Assembly: GCA_021324775.1 (NCBI GenBank)
Contig: JAJPIM010000043.1
Coordinates: forward strand, 80,873 to 144,872
Source of the DNA: Gemmatimonadota bacterium
Lineage (GTDB): Bacteria; Gemmatimonadota; Gemmatimonadetes; Gemmatimonadales; Gemmatimonadaceae
Direction of reading: 5' to 3'
DNA: 64,000 nucleotides
In this document: one piece after another, positions 46,915 to 57,800 of the stretch
How positions within the stretch are numbered: position 1 is the stretch's first letter
Layout of the letters: each line of letters begins with the position of its first letter
Notes under the pieces: generated by a model
What the model was told of the DNA's origin: nothing
Database searches by the model: none
The model's input: the letters and a program-made list of their open reading frames with translations, nothing else
Made by a program: the position numbers and the translations under genes

Positions 46915-47964
46915 ATGCGTCATAGCAGCGGGACACCAGCGGAGCGGGCGCGGAGATCCAGGCCGGCCGAGACCGGCGCGGCCGGACGAATCGAGGCCTC
47001 GGATGCGGTCGTCGAAGCGCCAGTGGCTCGGGCGCTCGGCGCGGCCGGATCGGTGGTCCTCGCCGTGTCCGGCGGCCGGGACTCGATGGCGCTCCTGCGG
47101 GCCGCGGTGAACGTCGTGCGGGCGCCGCTGGCCGCCGTGGCGACGTTCGACCACGGCACCGGTGCCGCCGCCACCGCGGCGGTGGAACTCGTGTCGGCCG
47201 TGTGCCGGGCCTACGACGTGCCGTGCGTGACGGCTCGGGCGCCGGCAGGCACACCCCCGACCGAAGCGGCCTGGCGGCTCGCCCGCTGGCGATTCCTCCG
47301 CGCGGCGGCCGCACGCCGCGGGGCGCGGGTGGTGACGGCCCACACGCGCGACGACCAGCTCGAAACGCTGATCATCCGGATCCTGCGCCACGCTGGCGCG
47401 CGCGGTCTGGCCGGACTCGACGCCGACGGCGGGGTGGTCCGCCCATGGCTCGCGGTCCATCGCGCTGCGGTAGCGGACTACGCGGCGCGGCATGGGGTGG
47501 CCTACGTGGATGATCCATCGAACGAGTCGCGTGCGTTCCTGCGGAATCGGGTGCGTCTCGATCTGCTCCCCGCGCTTCTTCGCGCACGGCCGGCGCTCGC
47601 TGCCGAGCTGCTGCAGGTAGGCCAGTGCGCCGCGAAGTGGCGGCGCGAAGTCGAGCACCACGTCGCCGCTGCGCACCGTGCACGGGTCGAGGCGGATGGG
47701 CTATCGATTGCGGCGTCGGAGCTGGCCCACTACGACGAGGCCGCGCTGGCGATCATCTGGCCGGTCCTTGCGGCCCGCATGGGACTGGCGCTGGATCGCC
47801 GGGGCATGGCGCGCCTGGCTGAGTTTACCCTTCGAGGCAGGCCCGGGGGCGAGATTCAATTGTCAGGCGGGGTCGCCGTGCAGCGGTCGACGTTCAGTTT
47901 CGTTCTCCGGCGGCGAGGCGAGGCCCGCAGACCTGGGCGGGCGCAACCTCCGATATCGCGGTGA
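46915..47964 (+). CDS. tilS: tRNA(Ile)-lysidine synthase
   Basis: VVLAVSGGRDSMALLRA PP-loop; VVTAHTRDDQLETLIIRILRHAGARGLAGL. Confidence 0.9.
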   Translation: MRHSSGTPAERARRSRPAETGAAGRIEASDAVVEAPVARALGAAGSVVLAVSGGRDSMALLRAAVNVVRAPLAAVATFDHGTGAAATAAVELVSAVCRAYDVPCVTARAPAGTPPTEAAWRLARWRFLRAAAARRGARVVTAHTRDDQLETLIIRILRHAGARGLAGLDADGGVVRPWLAVHRAAVADYAARHGVAYVDDPSNESRAFLRNRVRLDLLPALLRARPALAAELLQVGQCAAKWRREVEHHVAAAHRARVEADGLSIAASELAHYDEAALAIIWPVLAARMGLALDRRGMARLAEFTLRGRPGGEIQLSGGVAVQRSTFSFVLRRRGEARRPGRAQPPISR

Positions 47965-48530
47965 CGCGCGGCGAGCGAGATGGCCCGCGAGTGGTCGCGG
48001 ATCCGCGGCTTGGCGGGCGAGTGCTGCGCAGGGTCGTATTCAACGAGCACACCATCGCGAAGCGAGTGGGTGAACTCGGAGCCGAGATCACGGATTCATA
48101 TCGCGATGGAGATCTGCTGGTGCTCGGGTTGCTCAAAGGGAGTGTCATTTTCTTCAGCGATGTCGTCCGGACGATCGAGCGTCCGCTGCAGATCGATTTC
48201 CTGATCGCGTCGAGTTACGGGTCGGGAACTGAATCCAGCGGGGTGGTGCGGCTCGTATATGATCCTGACACCAAGCTCGAGGATCGGCACGTCCTGGTCG
48301 TGGAGGACATCGTGGACTCGGGCCGAACGTTGGCACGGCTCCTCGGAGTGTTGCGGCAGGGGCGGCCGCGGTCGCTGGCGGTATGCGCGTTGCTTCACAA
48401 GCGTCTGCCGACCGCGTTGCAGGAGCCGGTGCGATTCGTCGGATTTGACGCGCCACACGAGTTTCTGGTCGGGTACGGATTGGATCATGCGGAGGATTTT
48501 CGGCATCTCCCATATATCGGGGCGATCTGA
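47961..48530 (+). CDS. hpt: Hypoxanthine phosphoribosyltransferase
   Basis: LVVEDIVDSGRTLARLLGVL; VRFVGFDAPHEFLVGYGLDHAEDFRHLPYIGAI. Confidence 0.95.
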   Translation: MTRGERDGPRVVADPRLGGRVLRRVVFNEHTIAKRVGELGAEITDSYRDGDLLVLGLLKGSVIFFSDVVRTIERPLQIDFLIASSYGSGTESSGVVRLVYDPDTKLEDRHVLVVEDIVDSGRTLARLLGVLRQGRPRSLAVCALLHKRLPTALQEPVRFVGFDAPHEFLVGYGLDHAEDFRHLPYIGAI

Positions 48531-48762
48531 GGTGCCGGGAGATGATAGGGTAGGCGCGAGGATCGAACCGAGTAGCGAGCCCGAGAAGATCGCGGGCGGC
48601 CCGGTCGTGACTGCCTCAGGGGCCGCGCGTCGGGGGTAACAGTCGGTACATTACAGGGGGGCGGCGGGATGTCGCTGTCCGCCGGGCAGGAAGGCCAAGG
48701 GGTCGTCCCGCCAGCGTGTCACGTGATGGGCCGGTGGGTTAGCCGGTTCCGCAGGGGTCGCC

Positions 48763-50754
48763 ATGCCAGTTCTGCCAACGCAGTCGGGAAACAACAATAA
48801 GAAAGGGAACTGGAGCCGGAACTCCAAAACGTGGGCGTTCTGGCTGCTGCTCCTCATGGTGCCGGTCGTCTTTTTCGAGATTGCCAATACCCGCTCGGAT
48901 CAGCCTGCCCAGATCATCTATTCGCAGTATGACCAGCAGTTGGCGCAGGACAATGTCAAGCGAGTTACGATCCAGTCCGGGCGCCAGGTCACGGGCGACT
49001 TCAAGCAGAAGGTCGTGCTCGGCGGCAAGGACGTCCAGAAGTTCACGGTCAAGCTGCCGCTCGAGAATTCGGATGAGGAGATCGATCGTCTGCGGGCCCA
49101 CAACGTCGAGATCGAGGCAAAGGAGCCCGGCCAGACGCTGACCACGGTTGTGCAGATCCTTCCGTATCTGGTGCTGGTAGCGCTCTGGATCTTCTTCATT
49201 CGCCAGATGCAGGCTGGTGGCAACAAGGCATTCTCGTTCGGAAAATCCAAAGCCAAGCTCCTGACGGGCGACACGCCCAAGGTGACGTTCGCCGACGTCG
49301 CCGGTGCGGATGAGGCGAAGGTCGAGCTTCAGGAGATCATCGAGTTTCTGAAGGACCCGCAGAAGTTCACGAAGCTGGGCGGCCGGCTTCCCAAGGGCGC
49401 TCTGCTGGTCGGGCCGCCGGGTACCGGCAAGACACTCCTGGCGCGGGCGGTAGCCGGCGAGGCCGGGCGTCCCTTCTTCTCGATGTCCGGGTCGGATTTC
49501 GTTGAGATGTTCGTCGGCGTCGGCGCGAGTCGCGTCCGCGACCTGTTCGAACAGGGCAAGGCGCATGCTCCGTGCATCATCTTCATCGACGAAATCGACG
49601 CGGTCGGGCGCCACCGTGGCGCCGGTCTGGGTGGCGGGCACGATGAGCGCGAGCAGACGCTGAATCAGTTGCTGGTCGAGATGGACGGCTTCGAGTCGAA
49701 CGAGGGCGTGATCCTCATCGCCGCGACCAACCGGCCCGACGTGCTCGACCCAGCCCTCCTGCGTCCTGGCCGGTTCGACCGCCAGATCGTCGTGGATGCG
49801 CCGGATCTCCGCGGCCGTGAGGGCATCCTGCGAGTGCACCTGCGGAACAAGCCGGTCGCCGAGGACGTCAACATCACCACACTTGCGCGCGGCACTCCGG
49901 GCATGGCAGGCGCCGACCTGGCCAATCTGGTGAACGAAGGTGCGCTGCTCGCGGCGCGCCGGGGCCACGACAAGGTCTACATGAACGACCTCGAGGAAGC
50001 CAAGGACAAGGTGATGCTTGGCGCCGAGCGGAAGTCGATGGTGATGAAGGACGAAGAGAAGCGCCTGACCGCATATCACGAAGCCGGTCACGCGGTCTGC
50101 GCGATCAAGGTCACGGGAAACGATCCGCTGCACAAGGTGACCATCGTGCCTCGCGGACGCGCGTTGGGACTCGCATTCACGCTACCCGAAGACGACCGGG
50201 TATCGGTTACGCGCCAGCAGATCGAGGCGAGGCTTGCGATGGCGTACGGCGGCCGGGTGTCGGAGGAGCTCATTTTCGGGCGTGACCGCGTGACGACGGG
50301 CGCGGCGAGCGACATCCAGCAGGCGACCGGGATTGCCCGGCGATACGTGTCGCAGTGGGGACTCTCCGACGCCATCGGGCCGGTGCTGGTCGGCGACAAT
50401 GAGCAGGAAGTTTTTCTGGGGCGCGAACTGCAGCATCGCCGCGAGGTATCGGAGCGGACCGCGCAACTGGTAGATACCGAAGTCGCTCGCGTGATCTCCG
50501 AGGCCTACTCGAGGGCGAAGACCACCCTCACGGAGAACCTCGAGCTGCTGCACGCCGTCGCCGCCGCGCTGCTGGAGCGCGAGACGCTGACGCGCGAGGA
50601 CATCGCGGTCCTCATGCGGGGCGAAAAGCTCCCGCCGCGGCCTCCGGCGCCGCCGGTGAACAACCCGGCGCTCGCGCCGCCGTCCCCGATCCCGGTGGCG
50701 GAGCCCCGCCGCTCGCCGCCCATTCTCGGTGGCCCGGAAGTCGCACCCGCGTGA
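48763..50754 (+). CDS. ftsH: ATP-dependent zinc metalloprotease FtsH
   Basis: [59 protein letters not shown]. Confidence 0.97.
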   Translation: MPVLPTQSGNNNKKGNWSRNSKTWAFWLLLLMVPVVFFEIANTRSDQPAQIIYSQYDQQLAQDNVKRVTIQSGRQVTGDFKQKVVLGGKDVQKFTVKLPLENSDEEIDRLRAHNVEIEAKEPGQTLTTVVQILPYLVLVALWIFFIRQMQAGGNKAFSFGKSKAKLLTGDTPKVTFADVAGADEAKVELQEIIEFLKDPQKFTKLGGRLPKGALLVGPPGTGKTLLARAVAGEAGRPFFSMSGSDFVEMFVGVGASRVRDLFEQGKAHAPCIIFIDEIDAVGRHRGAGLGGGHDEREQTLNQLLVEMDGFESNEGVILIAATNRPDVLDPALLRPGRFDRQIVVDAPDLRGREGILRVHLRNKPVAEDVNITTLARGTPGMAGADLANLVNEGALLAARRGHDKVYMNDLEEAKDKVMLGAERKSMVMKDEEKRLTAYHEAGHAVCAIKVTGNDPLHKVTIVPRGRALGLAFTLPEDDRVSVTRQQIEARLAMAYGGRVSEELIFGRDRVTTGAASDIQQATGIARRYVSQWGLSDAIGPVLVGDNEQEVFLGRELQHRREVSERTAQLVDTEVARVISEAYSRAKTTLTENLELLHAVAAALLERETLTREDIAVLMRGEKLPPRPPAPPVNNPALAPPSPIPVAEPRRSPPILGGPEVAPA

Positions 50755-50786
50755 CCGCGAGCTGATGCCGCGGTGAGCGACCCTTC

Positions 50787-51692
50787 ATGAGCTGGCGGGT
50801 GCGCGGCGCCGTGGTGCCGCTCTCTCGCCCGGTCGTCCTAGGAATCGTCAACGTTACCCCCGACAGCTTCAGCGACGGGGGTAGCTTTTTTTCGGCAGAG
50901 GACGCGGTTGCGCATGCGATGCGCCTGGTCGCCGAAGGTGCGGACATGCTCGATGTGGGGGGAGAATCCACCCGGCCGCAGGGTGCGACCCCCGTCGGGG
51001 TCGAGGAAGAGCTCCGGCGAGTCCTCCCGGTCGTCGGGGCCCTCCGCACCGCATGTCCAGGGATTCCGATCTCCGTCGACACCGTGAAGTCAGCGGTGGC
51101 TGCGGCGGCGCTCGAGGCAGGGGCGTCCGTGATCAACGATGTGTCGGGTCTGCGGATCGATCCTGCGATTGCACGGGTCTGTGCCGAGGCGGGTGCCGGC
51201 CTGGTGGTGATGCACTCTCGCGGCGGCGTTGGCGACATGAGCACCTACCAGCACGCCACCTACGGGCCTGATGTCGTGGGCGAGGTGGTCGCCGAGCTGT
51301 CGGGCCGGGTGGATGTCGCGCTCGGGGCGGGGGTGCACCCGGATGCCATCGCCGTCGATCCGGGGATCGGGTTCTCCAAGCGAAGCATCCATTCACTTGC
51401 GGTGCTGTCGGCCCTCGCGCGAGTGGTGGCATTGGGGTATCCGGTGATGGTGGGCGTATCGCGAAAGCGGTTTATCGGAGAGATTACCGGCGTGAAAAAA
51501 CCCGCAGGCCGGACCTATGGCTCGATCGGCGCCGCGGTGGCCGCGCTGGCGCGTGGTGCGCGGCTCTTCCGGGTCCATGATGTGCGCGGCGCGCGTGAGG
51601 CACTCGATGCGGCGTGGGCGATCCTCGGCCCCGATGCGGCCGGCATGCCGGCCGAGCCATCCGCCGGTGGCGCGCCGGCGCGTCCGGACTAA
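50787..51692 (+). CDS. folP: Dihydropteroate synthase
   Basis: VLGIVNVTPDSFSDGG; DMLDVGGESTRPQGA; IPISVDTVKSAVA; INDVSGLR. Confidence 0.95.
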   Translation: MSWRVRGAVVPLSRPVVLGIVNVTPDSFSDGGSFFSAEDAVAHAMRLVAEGADMLDVGGESTRPQGATPVGVEEELRRVLPVVGALRTACPGIPISVDTVKSAVAAAALEAGASVINDVSGLRIDPAIARVCAEAGAGLVVMHSRGGVGDMSTYQHATYGPDVVGEVVAELSGRVDVALGAGVHPDAIAVDPGIGFSKRSIHSLAVLSALARVVALGYPVMVGVSRKRFIGEITGVKKPAGRTYGSIGAAVAALARGARLFRVHDVRGAREALDAAWAILGPDAAGMPAEPSAGGAPARPD

Positions 51693-51698
51693 AGCCTC

Positions 51699-52484
51699 AT
51701 GTTCGCGGCGCTGCGGCATGTCTCGTTCGGCGTCCGCGACGCGCTCGAAATCGCGCTCGTCGCGTACATGCTCTACCGGGTGCTCCTGCTGATACACGGC
51801 ACCCGGGCCGTGCAAATGCTGACCGGGATCGTCGTGCTCGTCGTCCTGTACGGTCTCGCGTGGGTGACGCAGCTCACGATGATCACCTACCTGCTCGGAT
51901 TGCTGTTCACGTACGGCGCATTCGCGGGCGTCGTGATCTTCCAGCCCGAGTTGCGGCAAGCGCTCGCTCACCTCGGCCAGTCGCGCGTGACACGGCTCCT
52001 TCGCCGCATGGCGGAGAGTGAAGTGACGGAGGAGGTAGTGGCCGCGCTCGAGCGACTCAGCCAGTCCGGAATCGGGGCCATCATTGCGGTCGAGCGCGAA
52101 ATGGCGCTGGGTGAGTACGTCGCGTCCGGGTCCGCCCTGCAGGCCAAAGTGTCGGCGGATCTGCTGGCGACGATCTTCACGCCCTACTCACCCCTGCACG
52201 ATGGCGCGGTGATCATCCGCGGCGACACGGTGATCGGGGCCGGGTGCATTCTGCCCCTCTCGCAGGCACAGATCACCGACCGCGCCCTCGGGACGCGCCA
52301 CCGGGCGGCGATGGGACTCGCTGAGGAATCGGACGCCATCGTCTTCGTCGTGTCAGAGGAGACCGCCACGATCTCATCCGCCCGCGATGGGCGGCTCACC
52401 CGATCGGTGACCTCGGCCCAGATCCGCGATCTCATGGCCGGACGAGAGGTCCGAGTGACGGGGGAAGCCCCCGCATTCCGGTGA
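51699..52484 (+). CDS. cdaA: Diadenylate cyclase
   Basis: YSPLHDGAVIIRGDTVIGAGCILPLSQ; LGTRHRAAMGLAEESDAIVFVVSEETATIS. Confidence 0.95.
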   Translation: MFAALRHVSFGVRDALEIALVAYMLYRVLLLIHGTRAVQMLTGIVVLVVLYGLAWVTQLTMITYLLGLLFTYGAFAGVVIFQPELRQALAHLGQSRVTRLLRRMAESEVTEEVVAALERLSQSGIGAIIAVEREMALGEYVASGSALQAKVSADLLATIFTPYSPLHDGAVIIRGDTVIGAGCILPLSQAQITDRALGTRHRAAMGLAEESDAIVFVVSEETATISSARDGRLTRSVTSAQIRDLMAGREVRVTGEAPAFR

Positions 52485-52555
52485 TTGCCGCGACGGCGGT
52501 GCTCGGCGTCGGGCGACCTTGATTCGCGTCGTAACTCCCGATATTTTCGACTGTT

Positions 52556-53263
52556 ATGCAATTTCCCGAGCTCGCCGAGCGGGTGGCGGACGTGCGAGGG
52601 CGGATCGCGGCGGCAGTCGCAAGGGGCGGACACGGGCAGCACGTCACGCTGATTGCGGTCACGAAGACGTTCGGTGCCGATGCAGCGCGGGAGGCTTGGG
52701 GCGCCGGCGTCCATGACGTTGGTGAGAACCGGGTGCAGGAGGCCCTGCCCAAGATCGCGGCGATCACGGTTCCGGTGCGTTGGCACCTCATCGGGCATCT
52801 GCAGCGCAATAAGGCGAAGTCGGCCGAATCGTTCGTGCTGGTGCACTCGCTCGACAGCGCCCGACTGGCGGACGCCTTGCACGAGCGGGGAATCGCAAGG
52901 GGCCAGCCGATCGACGTGCTGGTGCAGGTCAACGTGTCGGGCGAGGCAGCCAAGTCTGGGTGGGCGCCTGCCGGATTGGCGGTGGAAGCCGAGCGGCTAA
53001 GAGGACTCGGCGGCGTCCGGGTGAAGGGCGTCATGACCATGGCGCCGCTCGACGCCGATGAGGGGGTGTTGCGCAGGACGTTCGCGGGGGCGAGGGAGGC
53101 TCGCGACGTATTGCGGGCCGCGGGACACGAGGCAGCGGAACTCTCGATGGGGATGTCGAACGACTACGAAATAGCGGTCGAGGAGGGCGCGACGATGGTG
53201 CGATTAGGGACGGTACTGTTTGGGGCGCGCACTCCAGCGACCGGGGGACACGGGAATGCTTGA
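52556..53263 (+). CDS. YggS-family PLP homeostasis protein
   Basis: VTLIAVTKTFGADAAREAWGAGVHDVGENRVQEALPKIAAI; WHLIGHLQRNKAK; LSMGMSNDYEIAVEEGATMVRLGTVLFG. Confidence 0.93.
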   Translation: MQFPELAERVADVRGRIAAAVARGGHGQHVTLIAVTKTFGADAAREAWGAGVHDVGENRVQEALPKIAAITVPVRWHLIGHLQRNKAKSAESFVLVHSLDSARLADALHERGIARGQPIDVLVQVNVSGEAAKSGWAPAGLAVEAERLRGLGGVRVKGVMTMAPLDADEGVLRRTFAGAREARDVLRAAGHEAAELSMGMSNDYEIAVEEGATMVRLGTVLFGARTPATGGHGNA

Positions 53264-53951
53264 CGAATCGTTTCACCTCACACCGCTCGATGTTCGCCGG
53301 ACGGACTTCCCGGGTGCGCTTCGCGGATACGACAAAGCCCGGGTGGATGAGTTCCGCGACCGTGTCGCGAACGAGCTCGAACGCCTGACACGCGTCAATC
53401 AGGACCTCGAGGCCAAGGCAAAGGGTTTCCACGAGCAGCTCCGGGCCTTCCGCGAGCGCGACAAAGCGCTCAATGAGGCCTTGGTGTCCGCCCAGCAACT
53501 CCGGGCCGAGACGCGCGAGCAGGCCGAGCGAGAGGCACAACTGATCATTCGGGAAGCGCGCGCGGAAGGAGTCCGCCAGGTCGATGCCTCGCGGGCGGAA
53601 TTGCGCCGTCTGGCCGGAGAGATCGAATCACTCGAGCGCGCCCGCCGCGCGTATCTGGCGCAGTTGCGCGCGTTGGTGGCCAGACAGTTGGCGGAGCTTG
53701 ACGCGATCCCCGACTCGACGTCCGGAATTTCCGGCGGAACGCCAGGCGGTGGCCAACGCGACCTGGGCGCGAGCAGCACGAGCGCCACGAACAACGCGGA
53801 CTCCGCAGGTGAGACGCGCGAAGCGGGGAGTGGTCCGCCGTCGCACCTTCCGCCGCCCCCGTCACCGCCAACGCTGCCGGCCAACGGCGCGGAAGCCGAT
53901 CGCGCGCCGTCACCCACCCCGGCGTGGCTGAACGCCGTCCGTGCCGAATGA
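53256..53951 (+). CDS. DivIVA-domain protein
   Basis: MLDESFHLTPLDVRRTDFPGALRGYDKARVDEFRDRVANELERL, coiled coil. Confidence 0.88.
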   Translation: MLDESFHLTPLDVRRTDFPGALRGYDKARVDEFRDRVANELERLTRVNQDLEAKAKGFHEQLRAFRERDKALNEALVSAQQLRAETREQAEREAQLIIREARAEGVRQVDASRAELRRLAGEIESLERARRAYLAQLRALVARQLAELDAIPDSTSGISGGTPGGGQRDLGASSTSATNNADSAGETREAGSGPPSHLPPPPSPPTLPANGAEADRAPSPTPAWLNAVRAE

Positions 53952-54829
53952 CCGCAGCCGCACGCGATACCGGCGCGGCGTTGGGACAACGACAAGGGCA
54001 GAGCACGACACTACACACCTCAGCCAGGATCTTTGCTGCGGCACGCGTCGTTGACGCCCGATTCGGCGTGCGCCCACGCATCGCGCTCATCCTCGGTACA
54101 GGGCTGGGGGGTCTCGCCGATGCGATCAATGTCAATGCCTCGATCGGCTACGAGGATATCCCGCAGTTTCCGCTCTCGACCGTCGAATCGCACGCTGGCC
54201 GCCTGCTGTGCGGGACGCTGGCGGGCAAAACCGTAGTCGCGATGCAGGGACGTTTCCACCGGTACGAGGGTTACTCGCTTCAACAGGTGACGTTCCCGGT
54301 ACGAGTTCTTCGCGCGCTTGGCGCGGAGATCCTCATCGTTTCCAACGCCTGCGGCGGCATGCGGCCGGACTGGACGCCGGGCGATATCATGGCGATCAGC
54401 GATCACATCAATCTGCTTGGTGACAGCCCGCTGGTCGGGCCGAACGACGATACACTGGGGCCCCGGTTCCCCGACATGTCGGCACCCTACGACGCGGGAT
54501 TGCGCGACGTGGCGCACGCGGTCGCGGCCAAGAGTGGGATCACGCTCCGCGAGGGCGTGTACGTGGCCGTCCCCGGTCCCAACCTCGAGACCCGGGCGGA
54601 GTATCGATGGCTGCGTGGGATCGGCGCGGATGTCGTCGGCATGTCCACGGTCCCCGAGGTGATCGTCGCGGTGCACGGCGGCATGCGGGTACTGGGGCTC
54701 TCGGTGATCACCGACCCGTGCATCCCGGAGACACTCGAACCAGCGACCGTGGAGAAGATCCTCGCGGTGGCGGCGGTCGCCGAGCCGAAGTTGACGGCCG
54801 TCGTGACCGGCGTGGTCGAGCGGGTGTGA
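53948..54829 (+). CDS. Purine nucleoside phosphorylase
   Basis: ALILGTGLGGLADAI; FPLSTVESHAGRLLCGTLAGKTVVAMQGRFHRYEGYS; VSNACGGMRPDWTPGDIMAISDHINLLGDSPL. Confidence 0.94.
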   Translation: MTAAARDTGAALGQRQGQSTTLHTSARIFAAARVVDARFGVRPRIALILGTGLGGLADAINVNASIGYEDIPQFPLSTVESHAGRLLCGTLAGKTVVAMQGRFHRYEGYSLQQVTFPVRVLRALGAEILIVSNACGGMRPDWTPGDIMAISDHINLLGDSPLVGPNDDTLGPRFPDMSAPYDAGLRDVAHAVAAKSGITLREGVYVAVPGPNLETRAEYRWLRGIGADVVGMSTVPEVIVAVHGGMRVLGLSVITDPCIPETLEPATVEKILAVAAVAEPKLTAVVTGVVERV

Positions 54830-57800
54830 CGACGGCCGCGCGCACTGAGCCGGCTCCCGTGGCGTCGCCGGCGTATGCGCTCCTCCCGGCCACGGCGGAG
54901 GCACTCGAGACTCAGGTTCTCGCTCAGTGGCGCACCGAGCATCTGTTCGTGCGGTCGCTCGCCGCGTCGGAGGGTCGTCCGGAATTCGTGTTCTACGAAG
55001 GGCCACCCACGGCGAACGGGCTCCCCGGGACGCATCACGTCTTTTCGCGGACCGTCAAGGATCTGTTCTGCCGGCACCGCGCCATGCGCGGGTACCACGT
55101 GGCCCGCAAGGCTGGCTGGGACACGCATGGGCTGCCCGTCGAGATCGAGGTCGAAAAGACGCTCGGGATCACGGCCAAGGCGCAGATCGAAGCGTACGGC
55201 GTCGAGCGCTTCAACACACTCTGCCGGGAGAGTGTCTGGAAATACCGTGAAGTCTGGGAGCGCATGAGCGAGCGGATCGGGTACTGGCTCGACTTCCGCG
55301 ATCCGTACGTGACATATGAGCCGCCGTTCATCGAGAGTGTGTGGTGGGCACTCGCTACCTTGTGGAAGCGCGGGCTCCTGTACGACGGGCACAAGATCCT
55401 GCCGTACTGCCCGCGCTGCGAGACGGCGCTTTCGAGCCACGAGTTGGCGCTCGGCTACCGGGACGTCGAGGACCCGAGTGTATACGTCGCGCTCGATCTG
55501 CTCGGCGGCGGCCGCCGCATCCTCGTCTGGACGACGACGCCCTGGACGCTCGTCTCCAACGTCGCGCTGGCGGTGCATCCCGATCTGGAATACGTGGAAC
55601 TCAGGCCCCGTGCCGGCGATGAGAGGCGGACGCTGATCCTGGCGGCGTCGCGGGTGCCAGCGGTGCTGGGAGATCACGCGGCGGATCAGTGGGAGACGGT
55701 GCGGACGCTGCGCGGCAAGGACCTGGCCGGACTCCGCTACCGGCGGCCGCTGGACTGGGTTCCGTTCCCGCCGGATGCGGGCGATCACGAGATCATCGTC
55801 GCCGAGACATTCGTCTCCGCGGACGAGGGCAGCGGCATCGTGCATATGGCCCCGGCGTTCGGCGCTGATGACTATGCCGCGGGGCGGCGGCATGGGCTCG
55901 CGTTCCTGCAGCCGCTGACCAGCCGCGGGGCGTTCGTGCCCGGGACGCCGGTCGTCGGCGGCGAGTTCGTCAAGGACGCAGACCGCGCGATCATCGATCA
56001 TCTGCGGTCGGCCGGTGTGCTGTGGTCGGCGCAGCGCGTCACGCACTCGTATCCGCATTGCTGGCGGTGCGGCACGCCGTTGCTGTACTATGCGCGCTCG
56101 TCGTGGTTCGTGCGGACGACGGCATATCGGGACGAGATGGTGGCACGGAACGCCCGCATCGGATGGCATCCGCCCGAGATGGGGTCGGGCCGTTTCGGCG
56201 AGTGGTTGGCAGGGAACATCGACTGGGCGATCTCGCGCGATCGGTTCTGGGGGACGCCGCTGCCGGTGTGGGTATGCGACGCTGAACCGTCACATCGCGA
56301 GGTAATCGGGAGCTTCGCGGAGCTGGCCGAGCGCACCGGGGCGCCGTTACCGCCTGACTTCGATCCGCACAAGCCGGGCGTGGACCGGTACCACTGGTCC
56401 TGCGCGGCGTGCGCCGCGGCCGGACGACAGCCGCGCGGAACAATGCGGCGCGTCGCCGAAGTGATCGACGCCTGGTTCGATTCGGGCTCCATGCCATTCG
56501 CCCAGTGGCATTATCCGTTCGAGCACCGGGAGCTGCTCGGCCGCCGATACCCCGCGGACTTCATCGCCGAGGGAGTCGACCAGACTCGCGGGTGGTTCTA
56601 CTCGATGCTCGCGATCGCGACCGGATTGGGCGACGAACTCCCGAACAACGAGCCGGGACGCCCCGCCCCCTACCGGAACGTGGTCGTGAACGACCTCGTG
56701 CTGGATGCGCACGGCCAGAAGATGTCGAAGTCGCGCGGGAATTCCGTCGATCCGTGGCGGATCATCGAGGCCTATGGGGCCGATACGGTGCGGCTGTTCC
56801 TGATCTCGACCAGCCAGGTGTGGGTGCCGCGCCGCTTCGACGAGCAGGCGATCCAGGAGTCGTCACGATTCCTGTGGCGCACACTCAAGGAGACGTACAA
56901 CGGGATGTTCGCCACCCTGGCGAACTACGGCTGGACACCGTCCGCCCAGGATCCGGCGCCAGCCGAGCGGCCACCGCTCGACCGGTGGGTGTTGTCGCGG
57001 CTGGCGACCGTGGAGCGTGAGGCCGATGCGCTGTTCGAGCGGTACGAACCGACCCTGGCAACCCGGGCGGTCATGCAGTTCATCGATGAGGACGTGTCGA
57101 ACTGGTATGTGCGGCTCACTCGTGGGCGGCGCTACGACGTCGACTCTTCCGACAGTCGGGCGGCGTTCGCGACGTTGCACGAGGTGCTGGCTGTCGCGAG
57201 CCGGCTGCTCGCGCCGATCGCGCCATTCATGACCGACTGGCTGCACCGCCAGCTTACGGGGACGTCGGTTCATCTGGCCTCCTATGTCCGTCCCGGCGAA
57301 GAGGCGGCCATCGATGCACGCCTCGAGCGGGCGATGGACGCCATTCGAACTCTGGCGACGCTGGCCCGTGCCGCACGGGGCACGGCCAAGATCAAGACCC
57401 GCCAACCCCTCGGGCGTCTGGTATGCGTTGTGCCATCCACGGGAGACGCTGCCCCGGATGCGGGACTGCTGGCGGAGCTGGCACCGTTGCTTCAGACGGA
57501 ACTCAACGTCAAGGAAGTCAGTTGGGTATCGTCGGAGGATGCTCTGGTGACGCTGTCGGCCAAAGGAAATTTCCGAACACTGGGCAAGAAGTTCGGGACG
57601 CGGACGCCCTCGGCCGCCCAGGCGATCACGCGACTGAGCAGTGACGAGCTACGCGCGTTCGAGCGAGGCGGCGCCCTGTCGATCACCGTCGATGGCGACA
57701 CCCAATCCCTTGACCGGGAGGACGTCAAGATCGACCACGCGGCGGCGGGCGAGCTGCTGGTGGAGAAGCGGGACGGGTACGTGGCGGCACTGGACCCCCG

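Noticed and set aside
48739-50133. 464-aa antisense ORF opposite ftsH
   Set aside because: Shadow of FtsH coding sequence.
54487-56169. 560-aa antisense ORF opposite PNP/ileS
   Set aside because: Shadow frame; no domain features; sense strand encodes conserved enzymes.
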